Under the pieces are notes generated by a model that was given only the letters and a program-made list of their open reading frames with translations, was not told the DNA's origin and did no database searches. The translations under genes and the position numbers were made by a program. From assembly GCA_963790545.1 (NCBI GenBank), contig CAWBPA010000024.1, positions 248,001-312,000 on the forward strand: a DNA stretch of 64,000 bases, given 5' to 3'. Each line of letters opens with the position of its first letter. The stretch's first letter is position 1. Positions 1 through 8,050 of the stretch are shown here, in pieces. The stretch comes from DATBJG01 sp963790545. Lineage in GTDB: Bacteria; Acidobacteriota; Vicinamibacteria; Vicinamibacterales; JAMQPK01.

Positions 1-734
1 CGGGCGATGGATTGAAGGACGGAATGGTGTTCAACACGCGCGCCTGTCGCTTCGATCCAAGGACGCTCGTGTGCCCAGGAGCCAAGGCGGATGGGTGTCT
101 GTCTGCGGCGCAGGCGGCCGCGCTCGAAAAAGGATTTGCCGGACCCAAGGATTCCAAGGGTCGGCAGGTGTATACAGGATTTCTTTTCGACACCGGCATT
201 GCCGCGACGCAAGGCATTCCCGGGTTGCTCCACGGTGGATTGAATCCAGTCGGCCCCCCCTTCACGGCAATTGAACTGGATGTCGATCGGATCGCAGCGG
301 AGGCAGCGGCCGATCCGCAAGCGATCCTGACCGCGACATCGAGCTGGACGAACTTGAATACGTTCTCAAACCAGGGTGGGAAGCTGCTCTTCTATCACGG
401 CGTGAGCGATCCGTGGTTCTCGGCACTCGACACAGTTGATTACTACGAGCGCATGACCGCCGCCAACGGAGGCGTCTCACAGGTGATGAACTGGAGTCGA
501 CTCTTCCTCGCTCCCGGCATGGGACACTGCGGCGGCGGAGAGGCGCTCGATACGTTCGACCTCCTTGGCGCGATCGTTGACTGGGTCGAAAAGAGCACGC
601 CGCCGAATGGCGTGACGGCCACTGGACGTGCGCTGCCGGGACGAAGCCGCCCGCTCTGCGCGTACCCGCAATATCCCGCCTACAAGGGATCTGGCGATCC
701 CCAGGACGCGCGCAATTTCGAGTGCCGGAACTGA
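1..734 (+). CDS. Tannase/feruloyl esterase family protein, C-terminal part (5' end outside the window)
   Basis: The reading frame is already open at the window edge, so this is the last ~243 codons of a longer gene (family members are usually about 500-600 residues). Tannase-family enzymes are secreted serine esterases that cleave phenolic esters. Visible are the calcium-site-like CRFDP...LVC segment, the acid motif HGVSDPWFS and the catalytic-histidine motif GMGHCGGG near the C-terminus. The nucleophilic serine would lie upstream of the window. The cysteines in CRFDP/LVC and LCAYP fit the disulfides of this family. The natural substrate cannot be told from this part. A phenolic ester would suit the oxidative genes at the far end of the window, but the two are 50 kb apart. 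Confidence 0.85.
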   Translation, partial: GDGLKDGMVFNTRACRFDPRTLVCPGAKADGCLSAAQAAALEKGFAGPKDSKGRQVYTGFLFDTGIAATQGIPGLLHGGLNPVGPPFTAIELDVDRIAAEAAADPQAILTATSSWTNLNTFSNQGGKLLFYHGVSDPWFSALDTVDYYERMTAANGGVSQVMNWSRLFLAPGMGHCGGGEALDTFDLLGAIVDWVEKSTPPNGVTATGRALPGRSRPLCAYPQYPAYKGSGDPQDARNFECRN

Positions 735-780
735 CAGGCATCCGCAACAACCTCCCGGCATTTCTCAGCGCATCTGTCGC

Positions 781-800
781 GCGCGCCTTTTAAGGCGCGC
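781..800. terminator. Palindrome downstream of the esterase, possible terminator
   Basis: A 20-base near-perfect palindrome: gcgcgcc pairs with ggcgcgc across a TTTTAA centre. It lies 47 bases after the esterase stop codon. It is followed only by a short pyrimidine-rich tract rather than a clean T run, so intrinsic termination is plausible but not certain. Confidence 0.4.
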
Positions 801-1042
801 TCAAGCCTTTTCTTCACGCTGATCTCCCCGACATTCCGCGGGCCTTCGACGATACACGCGCACATATCAGCGCAGTATCGTGGCTCGCAAGAACGAGCCG
901 TCGACGGTGTGCCGATGCTGCCACCGTGAGATGCCGTGGTGACGTGGAAATGCCGTGGTCACGACGCCATGACGTTGACGCTCGCCATTGTTGCCATGAT
1001 GAATCGGCTGCGAATCGCTGGCGTGTGACTGCGAAGACGATG

Positions 1043-1071
1043 GCACGTTTGTCGCACAACCAACGTGCGAC
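1043..1071 (+). promoter_or_regulatory. Two mutually exclusive hairpins in the DUF2382 leader
   Basis: GCACGTT (1043-1049) can pair with AACGTGC (1062-1068), and GTCGCAC (1051-1057) can pair with GTGCGAC (1065-1071). The right arms overlap, so only one hairpin can form at a time. The element ends 42 bases before the start codon at 1114. It could be a leader switch or a protein-binding site; no function is shown. Confidence 0.25.
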
Positions 1072-1113
1072 ATCGAGAGGCCGCAAGCTTTTCCGATCGG
1101 CAGCAGGCACTAC

Positions 1114-1614
1114 ATGCAGGACCAATCACGAAAGGCCGCGGAGGACTTCAGTCAGACGGTCGACGATGCGACGCGCGAGCGTTCCGACATCGACGACGCG
1201 TCAAGCCAAGGGGACGTTCTCGTCATCCCTGTTGTGGCCGAGGAGCTTGAGGTTGAGACCGCTCGCGTCGCCCGTGGAGCCGTGCGTCTCCACAAACGGG
1301 TCGAAACGAGCAAGCAGACCGTCGATACGCCACTTGTCCGCGAAGACGTCATCGTGGAGCGCGTGGTGGTCAACCGGCCTGTCGAAGGCGCGCCGCCGGA
1401 GTCACGCGAGGAAGATGGCGTGCTCGTCATACCGGTACTCGAAGAAATCGTGGTAATCGAGAAGCGGCTCATCCTGCGGGAAGAGATCCGCATTTCCCGG
1501 CGCCGCACCATGACGAGCTCACCTCAAGTCGTCACGCTGCGCCGTGAAGTCGTGGACGTGGAACGTGTCGTGCCGATACCGGCACCGACCGGAATCCGTG
1601 ACAAGGATCAGTGA
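1114..1614 (+). CDS. DUF2382 (YsnF/AvaK-type) stress-associated protein
   Basis: A 166-residue soluble protein without signal peptide or membrane segment. It has two DUF2382-like repeats of alternating charged and beta-branched residues: residues ~35-90 begin with VLVIPVVAEELEVE, and residues ~105-140 begin with VLVIPVLEEIVVIEKR. DUF2382 proteins are found in general-stress and desiccation gene sets; the molecular role is unknown. It lies 27 bases before another DUF2382 gene on the same strand, so the two probably share a transcript. The ATG at 1114 is the first good start; its ribosome site is weak. Confidence 0.75.
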   Translation: MQDQSRKAAEDFSQTVDDATRERSDIDDASSQGDVLVIPVVAEELEVETARVARGAVRLHKRVETSKQTVDTPLVREDVIVERVVVNRPVEGAPPESREEDGVLVIPVLEEIVVIEKRLILREEIRISRRRTMTSSPQVVTLRREVVDVERVVPIPAPTGIRDKDQ

Positions 1615-1641
1615 CGGCAGTTTGAAAAGGAGAGGGCAACC

Positions 1642-2712
1642 ATGAAAACAGTCATCGGCTTGTTTGATCGGGCGGAAGAAGCCAAGCGCGCCTTTGCCAC
1701 CCTCGTTGCAGAGGGGTACGCGAAGGCCGATCTCGACATCCTGACCAACGACGATCAGGACGACGTCCCCAAGTTGGCGAGAATGCACAGCTGGATTCCG
1801 GAGCCGGACGTCGACATCTATCTCAGAGGTGTTCGTGATGGCGGAACCATCGTGACCGCCAATGTGGGCGACACTGCCGTCGCCCGGGCGGCATCGATCC
1901 TGGGCTCGTTCGACATGGTCAATATTGGAAAGCGGGCCGGCGACCTCGCCCGAAAGGTCGCCCCGGCGGCAATTGCCACGGCCGGAGCAGCAGCCGCAGC
2001 CGCGAAACAAGCCACCTCAGCGGTCCCCAAGCAGGTCCCGGTCGCCGCAAAAGTCCCCCCGAAGGAGGTGGCACTCACAGACGCCGCCAGGAACGACAAC
2101 GTGCTCGAGGTCATCGAGGAGGATTTGGCAGTCGGCAAGGAACAGGTGGAGCGCGGTCGGATGCGCATTTACAACGTCGTGACCGAGCGCGAGGTCGCCC
2201 AGAACATTGCGCTGAAAGACGAAACGCTTCGTGTACAACGGCGCCCGATCAACCGAGCTGTCGAGTTCAGCCCGGACCTGTTCAGGGCACGCTCGTTCGA
2301 GATGGTCGAGATGGACGAGATTGCGCAGGTGAAGAAGACGGCGCGCGTGGTCGAGGAGGTCACCCTTGGGAAGGAAGTGGTCAACAAGATCGAGACGATC
2401 AAGGAGACCTTGCGACGTCAGGATGTTCAGGTCGAAGAGATTCCGGCGGTGCGGCCTTTCGACGCGTACGGCGACGAGTTCAAGAACTTCTACACGAAGC
2501 AGCTGGCGAGTACCGGCGTGACGTACGAAAGTCTCACGCCCGCGTTCCGTTTCGGACACGGTCTGGCCACGCGCGAGCCATTCCGCAGCAGCCCGTGGAC
2601 AGCTGTCGAGGCGGATGCCCGCCACATCTGGGAGGAGAAGAACCCCGGGACGTGGAATCAGAGCAAGGCCGTGGTCAGGTACGCGTGGGAGAGTGTGCGT
2701 AGCGCTCGCTGA
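1642..2712 (+). CDS. YflT-like/DUF2382 two-domain stress protein
   Basis: 356 residues behind a clear AAGGAG site. The N-terminus (1-~95) resembles the general-stress-protein-17M/YflT fold (MKTVIGLFDRAEEAKRAF). An Ala-rich linker (~96-150) leads to a DUF2382 domain (~153-265, beginning VLEVIEEDLAVGKEQVERG). The tail (~275-350) has the aromatic pattern FYTKQLA...FRFGHGLA...WEEKNPGTW seen in other DUF2382 proteins. No catalytic residues are evident. Together with the preceding DUF2382 gene and the OmpA-like gene that follows, it looks like part of an envelope or osmotic stress set. The function is inferred from family context only. Confidence 0.8.
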   Translation: MKTVIGLFDRAEEAKRAFATLVAEGYAKADLDILTNDDQDDVPKLARMHSWIPEPDVDIYLRGVRDGGTIVTANVGDTAVARAASILGSFDMVNIGKRAGDLARKVAPAAIATAGAAAAAAKQATSAVPKQVPVAAKVPPKEVALTDAARNDNVLEVIEEDLAVGKEQVERGRMRIYNVVTEREVAQNIALKDETLRVQRRPINRAVEFSPDLFRARSFEMVEMDEIAQVKKTARVVEEVTLGKEVVNKIETIKETLRRQDVQVEEIPAVRPFDAYGDEFKNFYTKQLASTGVTYESLTPAFRFGHGLATREPFRSSPWTAVEADARHIWEEKNPGTWNQSKAVVRYAWESVRSAR

Positions 2713-2759
2713 GCGTGAGGCCACTCGCCACATTCATCAACCGGAAAGGAGCCTTCAGC

Positions 2760-3977
2760 ATGGCCGTGAATCTTATCAAAGCGCTGGAGAACGAATTCTC
2801 CCTGGACGCGATCGCGAAGATCGCGTTATTTGCAGGGGAGACTCTCCCAAACACGCAGACCGCGCTCGGGCATGCCATTCCGGCCATTCTGGGGGGGCTG
2901 GCCCAGAGCGCCCAGACGACGCAAGGGGCCACGGACCTGTTCGGGATGCTGCAGCGTGGCGGCTTCGACGGAGCGACCTTCAGGGGCGTCGGTAGCCTGC
3001 TCAAGTCCGGGTCCGGCGCCTCGGACGCGCTGAAAGTCGGCGCGCCTCTGGTCTCGTCGCTTTTTGGCACCCGTCAGACCGGTCTGACGGACTGGATAGC
3101 GTCCGCCGCCGGAATTCGTCCGCAGTCGTCTGTCTCGTTGCTCGGCATCGCCATGCCGTTCGTCCTCAGTCTGCTGAGCCGCGAGGCGACTGCGGCTGGC
3201 GGCTTCAACGCCTCCTCCATCGCTAAACTCCTCGGTGAACAGGGGGCATATCTTCGAAGCGTTGCTCCGCCAGGAATGGCGAGGGTGCTGGGATTAAGCG
3301 GATGGGAAGAACCCGCACGAGCCTACGAGCGTGCTGAGGCCGCGCGAGCCTACAGTCCGCCCGTTCGCCCAGCGGGTGTCTATCATCGGCCGGGAGGTCT
3401 CGGCTGGCTCAAATGGGCGTTGCCATTGCTGCTCCTGCCCCTGCTCGTCTGGGGTCTCAGCGGACTGCGCACCCGGGAACCGAGGCGGGACGTCGTCGGC
3501 ACGGTCGGCACTGCTGCGCTGCCGTTGGTGAAGCACTTGCTGAGCTGCGGTCAGGAGCTCGAGGTTGCGCCGAACGGCGTCGAAACCAGACTCGTGGGGT
3601 TCATCAACGACAGGGCACTCACGGTCGACAAAGTGGAATGGGTCAGCTTCGACCGTCTCGAGTTCGAGAGTGCCTCGGCGACGCTGAGGCCGAGCTCAGA
3701 GGCGCAACTGCGGAATATCGCCGACATCCTCAGGTGCTATCCAAACGTGAACCTGAAGATCGGTGGGTACACAGACAATGTCGGCGATCCCGCATCGAAC
3801 CTGAAACTGTCGCAGGCGCGGGCCGAAAACACAAGGCAAGCCGTAGTCCGCCACGGAATCGACGCGCGGCGCCTCGAGGCCGAAGGCTATGGCGAGCAGT
3901 ATCCGGTGGCGACCAACGACACCGAAGCGGGCCGCCAGCGCAACCGAAGGATCGACGTCCGCGTGACCGGCAAGTAG
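2760..3977 (+). CDS. DUF937 (YidB-like) - OmpA fusion envelope protein
   Basis: 405 residues. Residues 1-~175 form a DUF937/YidB-like helical domain (ALENEFSLDAIAKIA...HAIPAILGGLAQ). A single membrane helix, LKWALPLLLLPLLVWGL, lies at ~215-232. The C-terminal ~110 residues are an OmpA-like peptidoglycan-binding domain with the signature NLKIGGYTDN...NLKLSQARAENTRQ...GYGE. I chose ATG 2760 because it follows GGAAAGGAG; an in-frame GTG 45 bases upstream lacks such a site. The fusion suggests an inner-membrane protein reaching into the periplasm to hold the cell wall. It follows the DUF2382 pair by 47 bases on the same strand. Confidence 0.85.
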   Translation: MAVNLIKALENEFSLDAIAKIALFAGETLPNTQTALGHAIPAILGGLAQSAQTTQGATDLFGMLQRGGFDGATFRGVGSLLKSGSGASDALKVGAPLVSSLFGTRQTGLTDWIASAAGIRPQSSVSLLGIAMPFVLSLLSREATAAGGFNASSIAKLLGEQGAYLRSVAPPGMARVLGLSGWEEPARAYERAEAARAYSPPVRPAGVYHRPGGLGWLKWALPLLLLPLLVWGLSGLRTREPRRDVVGTVGTAALPLVKHLLSCGQELEVAPNGVETRLVGFINDRALTVDKVEWVSFDRLEFESASATLRPSSEAQLRNIADILRCYPNVNLKIGGYTDNVGDPASNLKLSQARAENTRQAVVRHGIDARRLEAEGYGEQYPVATNDTEAGRQRNRRIDVRVTGK

Positions 3978-3987
3978 CGGAAGCTGG

Positions 3988-4016
3988 GTCGGGCACGGGC
4001 AATGCGCGTGCCCGAC
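3988..4016 (+). terminator. GC-rich hairpin after the OmpA-like gene
   Basis: A perfect 10-bp stem, GTCGGGCACG with CGTGCCCGAC, around a 9-base loop, starting 11 bases after the stop codon. No T run follows, so it may stabilise the mRNA end or act with Rho. Confidence 0.5.
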
Positions 4017-4039
4017 TCAGCCGCAGGTCGAGCTCGCCC

Positions 4040-4345
4040 GTGACTCCGAACAGTCTCTCCCCGCCGGCGTCGTCACTCCTCGGCATCTGGCACATCGTCT
4101 CAACGCTCACGGTTGTCGGAGTCGAGCTCGCATTGCTCGCTGCGCTGACCGCAGCGCTCTGCGCATCGGTGACATGGTTGATTCAACGGGTCACCGTACT
4201 TCGAGGTGACGCCGGCGACTCGACCCGTGCACTCCGGACCAGAACGGGCACGAACCGTTCCCGGCCCTCAAGATCGTCTGATGGAATCAGCGACCGACCG
4301 GAGGACGTGTCGTCCAGCTTTGCCGCAGCGCAACGGCCCGGCTGA
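4040..4345 (+). CDS. Possible small single-span membrane protein
   Basis: A GTG-started frame of 101 residues fills most of the 520-bp space between the OmpA-like gene and the response regulator. It would encode one hydrophobic segment (residues ~13-50, containing VVGVELALLAALTAAL) followed by a basic, Ser/Arg-rich tail. A weak AGGTCGAG lies upstream. I recognise no family, and the tail composition is what random GC-rich DNA would give, so it may not be real. Nothing else gene-like was seen in 3978-4497. Confidence 0.25.
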   Translation: MTPNSLSPPASSLLGIWHIVSTLTVVGVELALLAALTAALCASVTWLIQRVTVLRGDAGDSTRALRTRTGTNRSRPSRSSDGISDRPEDVSSSFAAAQRPG

Positions 4346-4497
4346 CGTAACCTCTGACGTCGGAACGCCGTCGGCCGCAGCAGGAAGACCTTCGCGTCAC
4401 TCACGCCATATCTCGCGCCAACCCGCTACGTCAATTCGAGAAAACTGATACTATCCCGGGGTTTGCCCAGACGACTCACGACTGCTGAGGAACCAAT

Positions 4498-4875
4498 ATG
4501 AGACTGGCGATTGTCGACGACGACGAGGATGTGCGGGTGGCGCTCGCGCGGCTCCTGCGTAGCATGGGCCATGACGTATACGTATTTGGGTCGGCCGAGG
4601 ACTTCGAGGCGGAAACCGTCGCTGTCGACTGCCTGATCCTCGATGTGCGCCTGCCGCGTCTCAGCGGCCCCGAACTGCGGGAACGGCTTCGGAGCCGCTC
4701 GAGGCCCACACCTGTTGTTTTCATCACCGGCGACAGCGATCCGAAGGCTCGAGACATCTCCCCTGCCGTCGATACCCCGTCTGTCAGCAAGCCGTTCGAC
4801 GACGTCACGTTGATGAAGGCCGTTGCGCATGCGATCTCATCGGCCGACACATTGCACGAACGCCATGCACGCTGA
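4498..4875 (+). CDS. Stand-alone response regulator receiver (REC) protein
   Basis: 125 residues, a single CheY-like receiver domain with no output domain. The acidic pocket is DDD (7-9), the phospho-acceptor is Asp49 (LILDVRLP), with Thr77 and Lys98 (SKPF) in the expected places. The sequence is closest to the FixJ receiver class. The next gene, a histidine kinase, starts 11 bases inside this one, so the pair is translationally coupled and probably forms a two-component or phosphorelay unit. An output protein is not in the window. A GAGG site precedes the ATG. Confidence 0.9.
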   Translation: MRLAIVDDDEDVRVALARLLRSMGHDVYVFGSAEDFEAETVAVDCLILDVRLPRLSGPELRERLRSRSRPTPVVFITGDSDPKARDISPAVDTPSVSKPFDDVTLMKAVAHAISSADTLHERHAR

Positions 4876-7307
4876 CGATCGGTACCGGCGCGCGGCAGCG
4901 GCCGGCGGCGTGGGAATCTGGGATTGGCATCTCGCGACAGGCGAGATCTATGTGGATCCAGTTCTCAAAGAGATGCTCGGCTACCAGGATCACGAGATCC
5001 GCAATCACCTCGACGACTGGAACCGTCTGGTGCATCCCGATGACAAAGCCACTGGTCTCGAGCGAATTCGGGCTCACATTGCGCGTGAGACCGCGTTCTA
5101 TGAGTTCGAGCATCGGCTGCTGCATCGGGATGGCAGCATCCGATGGTTTCTCGCGCGCGGCTCCGTGGCCAGAGATGCGCACGGCACCGCCGTCCAGATG
5201 TCCGGGACCTTCACCGATATCACCGAGCGCAAGCGCGGCGAACAGGCGCTTCGGCAGGCGGAGGAAATCAACAAGCGGATTGTCGAGAATACCGGTGATT
5301 GCGTGAAAATTCTCGACCTCGACGGCCGGCTCCTCTATATCAATCGCGAAGGCCTGCGCCTGCTCGAAATCACGGATACCGCTGAGGTGCTGAACCGCCC
5401 GATTGCGGGGTTCTTCGAGGGAGACGCTCGCCGCTCGGTGGAGGAAGCGGTCGCGGAAGCAATCAAGGGGGGGCATGGGCGTTTCCAGGGCCTCCTGCCG
5501 AAACGCCTCAGGCACGGGGCGGTGGTGGGACGTTGTCGTGACGCCGATCACCGACGTGAACGGCGCTGTGGTCCAGTTGCTGGCGGTCTCACGCGATATC
5601 ACCGAACGGCGCCGAGAGGAGGCGTTTCGCACCACCCATCATCAGGTGCTCGGGATGATCGCCACCGGCAGCGCCCTGGGTGACGTGCTGGACTGCCTGG
5701 TCCGCCTCGTCGAGCAGCAGTCCAACGGCATGCGGTGCTCCGTGCTGCTGCTCGATGACGACGGCATCCACGTGCGGCATGGTGCCGCCTGCAGCCTTCC
5801 CGACGACTACGTGCGCGCGATCGACGGCTCGCCGATCGGTCCGCGCAGCGGCTCGTGCGGAACAGCGATGTTTCTGGGCACACAGATCATCGTGACGGAC
5901 ATCCTCACCGACCCGCTGTGGGAGGATTACCGTGATCTCGCGCGGAAGTATGGACTGCGGGCATGCTGGTCGACACCCATTTTTTCGCCGCACCGGAAGG
6001 TGCTCGGTTCGTTTGCCATGTACTACGACGACCCGCGCACTCCCAGTGACGAAGAACTGCGGCTGATTGAGTGGGCGGCCAATGTTGCACGAATCGCCAT
6101 TGAACAGCAGCGCGCCCACCAGGCACTGCGGCACAGCGAAGCACGCAATCTGGCCATTCTGCGGGCGATTCCCGACTGGATGTTCCTGACGACGATCGAG
6201 GGCGTCTTTCTCGACTATCACGCCAGCGACGCGTCGAACCTGCACGCGCCCCCGGCGGCATTCCTTGGCAAACGCGTCACGGAGGTGCTGCCTCCTCCAA
6301 TTGGAGAGACCCTCGCGCAAGCCTTCCTGCGCGTGGGGGCGTCGGACGAACCCGAAAAAGTCGAGTACACGCTCGGGTCCGATGACAGCGAGCGTTTTTA
6401 CGAGGCGTGCATTGCCCGCTGTGACGGCGACAAGATCCTCAGCATCGTCCGGGATATCACCGATCACAAGCGCGCCGAACTGGAGGCCGGCGCGCAACGA
6501 GTGCAACTGGCGCATTTGAGCCGGGTCACCATGCTCGCAGACCTCACGGGTGCGCTCGCGCACGAATTGAGCCAGCCGCTGACGGCTATGCTCAGCAACG
6601 CGCAGGCAGCACGACACCTGGTGAATCGCGATCCGCCGGACATTGAGGAGCTGCGGGCCGCGCTCGACGACATCATCGGGAACAACAGGCGGGCAGCCAC
6701 GGTCATCGATCGCTGGCGCGCCTTGCTGCGGAAGGAGGTCACTGCGCTCCAACCGGTCAACATGAACGAGGTTGTTCGGGAGGTCGTCGATCTGGCACGC
6801 AGCGAAGTCGTGTCGCGGCGCATCACCGTCACGAGCACGCTGATGCCCGATATTCCACTGGTGCTGGGCGATCGCATTCAACTACAGCAGGTGGTGCTCA
6901 ATCTCATCCTGAACGCGTGCGATGCGATGAGCGAGACGCACGTGGCGAAGCGACAGATTTCGCTCGCGACGACGTGGGAGGATAGCTTCGTGCAGCTCGC
7001 CGTATCTGACCGCGGTGTCGGCATTACGAACGAACAGCTTGAACAAATATTCGAGCCATTCGTGACGTTTCGCGATCAGGGCCTCGGCCTCGGGCTTGCG
7101 ATTAGCCGATCGATCGTCAGCACGCACCGAGGATCAATCAGGGCCGAGAACAACGTCGACGGCGGCGCGACGTTCCGCTGCTTTCTGCCAGTTGCCGATG
7201 CCAGAGCGGTGCAGTCCGACCTAGAGTTGGACGGGTTACAAGGCGAAATTGGTCGGGATGGCCGGATTCGAACCGGCGACCCCCTGACCCCCAGTCAGGT
7301 GCGCTAG
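4865..7307 (+). CDS. PAS-PAS-GAF-PAS sensor histidine kinase, with one apparent frameshift near 5500
   Basis: A soluble sensor kinase of about 810 residues once one extra base is removed. Order: a PAS_3/PAC domain (GIWDWHLATGEIYVDP...FTDITERK), a second PAS (DCVKILDLDGRLLYIN), a GAF domain (~LGDVLDCLVRLVEQ to ARIAIEQQ), a third PAS (IPDWMFLTTIEGVFL), HisKA with the phospho-His in LAHELSQPL, and an HATPase domain (NLILNACDAM, DRGVGI, GLGLGLAIS). There are no membrane segments. The frame changes between GRFQGLLP and ASGTGRWWDVVVTPI, at about 5498-5504 (CCGAAACGC); deleting one A restores the PAS motif. It starts inside the receiver gene. Its stop codon at 7305-7307 lies inside the antisense tRNA-Pro gene, so the last ~20 codons are antisense tRNA sequence. 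Confidence 0.85.
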
Positions 7308-7327
7308 CCAGGCTGCGCTACATCCCG
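7250..7327 (-). tRNA. tRNA-Pro (anticodon GGG)
   Basis: Read on the minus strand, the 78 bases fold as a normal tRNA. The acceptor is CGGGATG paired with CATCCCG, followed by discriminator A and an encoded CCA. The D arm is GCGCAGCC...GCGC. The anticodon stem CCTGA/TCAGG holds the loop CTGGGGG, and the T loop is GGTTCGAATCC. The anticodon GGG reads proline CCC/CCU. Its 3' part overlaps, on the opposite strand, the end of the histidine kinase gene. Confidence 0.95.
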
Positions 7328-7341
7328 ATCTCTGAGTCCTA

Positions 7342-7434
7342 CAACTGAAAAATGAAAACTGAAAACTTAGAAGTGAAGAATGAGCGCCAGAAGGGCTTGA
7401 AGTTCTGATTTTTCAGTTTTGAGTTTTCACTTTC
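7342..7434. repeat. AT-rich imperfect inverted repeat of short words
   Basis: The left arm is a run of actgaaa/atgaaaactg words (7344-7366) and the right arm its approximate complement (ttttcagttttgagttttc, about 7410-7428). It sits between the tRNA gene and the end of the MerR-like gene. It is far more A+T-rich than its surroundings. It could work as a terminator for the minus-strand MerR gene. Confidence 0.6.
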
Positions 7435-7437
7435 GGG

Positions 7438-7989
7438 TCAGTGCCGCTTCCGGCGCGGTGGCCTGGTCTTCCTGGCGCTCCTCGACCGGGCCAGGGTCTT
7501 GGGCGGCAATGTCGTGCGCCTTCCGTCCGGCTTACTGGACGCCTTCTCCGGAGCCGCAGCAAGTCGAAGAGCGGGCAATGGCTCGGTCACGTCTTCTCGA
7601 GAGAGCAGGTCAAGAATACCTTGCAGTCCCCGCTTGACTGCGGTCAACCGTTCGCGAGCGTTCCGGCCCAGCAACTCGTTCAACGGGACGTCTTCGGCCA
7701 CGACCGGGGAGGCATCGTCCTCAATCCGACGCCGGATTCCTGCAAGCGTCAGACCCTCCACGAAGAGGAGGTGCTTGATTTGAAGGACGCGCTCCACATC
7801 GGCGCGCCGGTACATGCGCGCCGCGGCGCCGCCGCGCGTCACCCCGAGATCGGGGAACTCAGCTTCCCAGGATCGCAGGACGTACGGCTGCAACTGGGCA
7901 ATCTCGCAGACCTCGGCCGGCTTGAACAGCGCCCGGTTGGGAATCTCGGCAGAGGCTTCGATGAGCGAACGTTCGTACGTTAACGACAT
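7438..7989 (-). CDS. MerR-family transcriptional regulator
   Basis: 183 residues from ATG 7989 (MSLTYERSL); a frame extension of 19 codons upstream is possible but lacks a better start. An N-terminal winged helix-turn-helix of MerR type (FKPAEVCEIAQLQPYVLRSW...GAAARMYRRADVERVLQIK, LTLAGIRRRIE) occupies residues ~18-90. A short coiled region and a very basic, low-complexity tail (KTLARSRSARKTRPPRRK) follow. In many Gram-negative genomes a similar short MerR protein lies next to HU/IHF and tRNA genes, as here (HU 1.5 kb away). No metal-binding cysteines are present, so an effector cannot be named. Confidence 0.8.
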   Translation of the reverse strand: MSLTYERSLIEASAEIPNRALFKPAEVCEIAQLQPYVLRSWEAEFPDLGVTRGGAAARMYRRADVERVLQIKHLLFVEGLTLAGIRRRIEDDASPVVAEDVPLNELLGRNARERLTAVKRGLQGILDLLSREDVTEPLPALRLAAAPEKASSKPDGRRTTLPPKTLARSRSARKTRPPRRKRH

Positions 7990-8050
7990 AGAGGGCACGT
8001 ACTCAGCGCGTGCAAAGTATATCACGCGGTTGCACGGCCGGCACATCGTT

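Larger units (their letters stand above)
735..1113. other. Intergenic region between the esterase and the DUF2382 gene
   Basis: No convincing gene was seen in this 379-bp stretch. It holds a GC palindrome at 781-800 and a pair of overlapping hairpins at 1043-1071 just upstream of the DUF2382 gene. The segment around 928-955 repeats the word atgccgtggt. Longer open frames here are GC-driven and lack ribosome sites or familiar protein features. Confidence 0.5.

Noticed and set aside
5498..5504. Programmed frameshift in the histidine kinase
   Set aside because: No slippery heptamer with a downstream pseudoknot was evident, and similar single-base breaks are scattered over unrelated genes, which favours sequence error.
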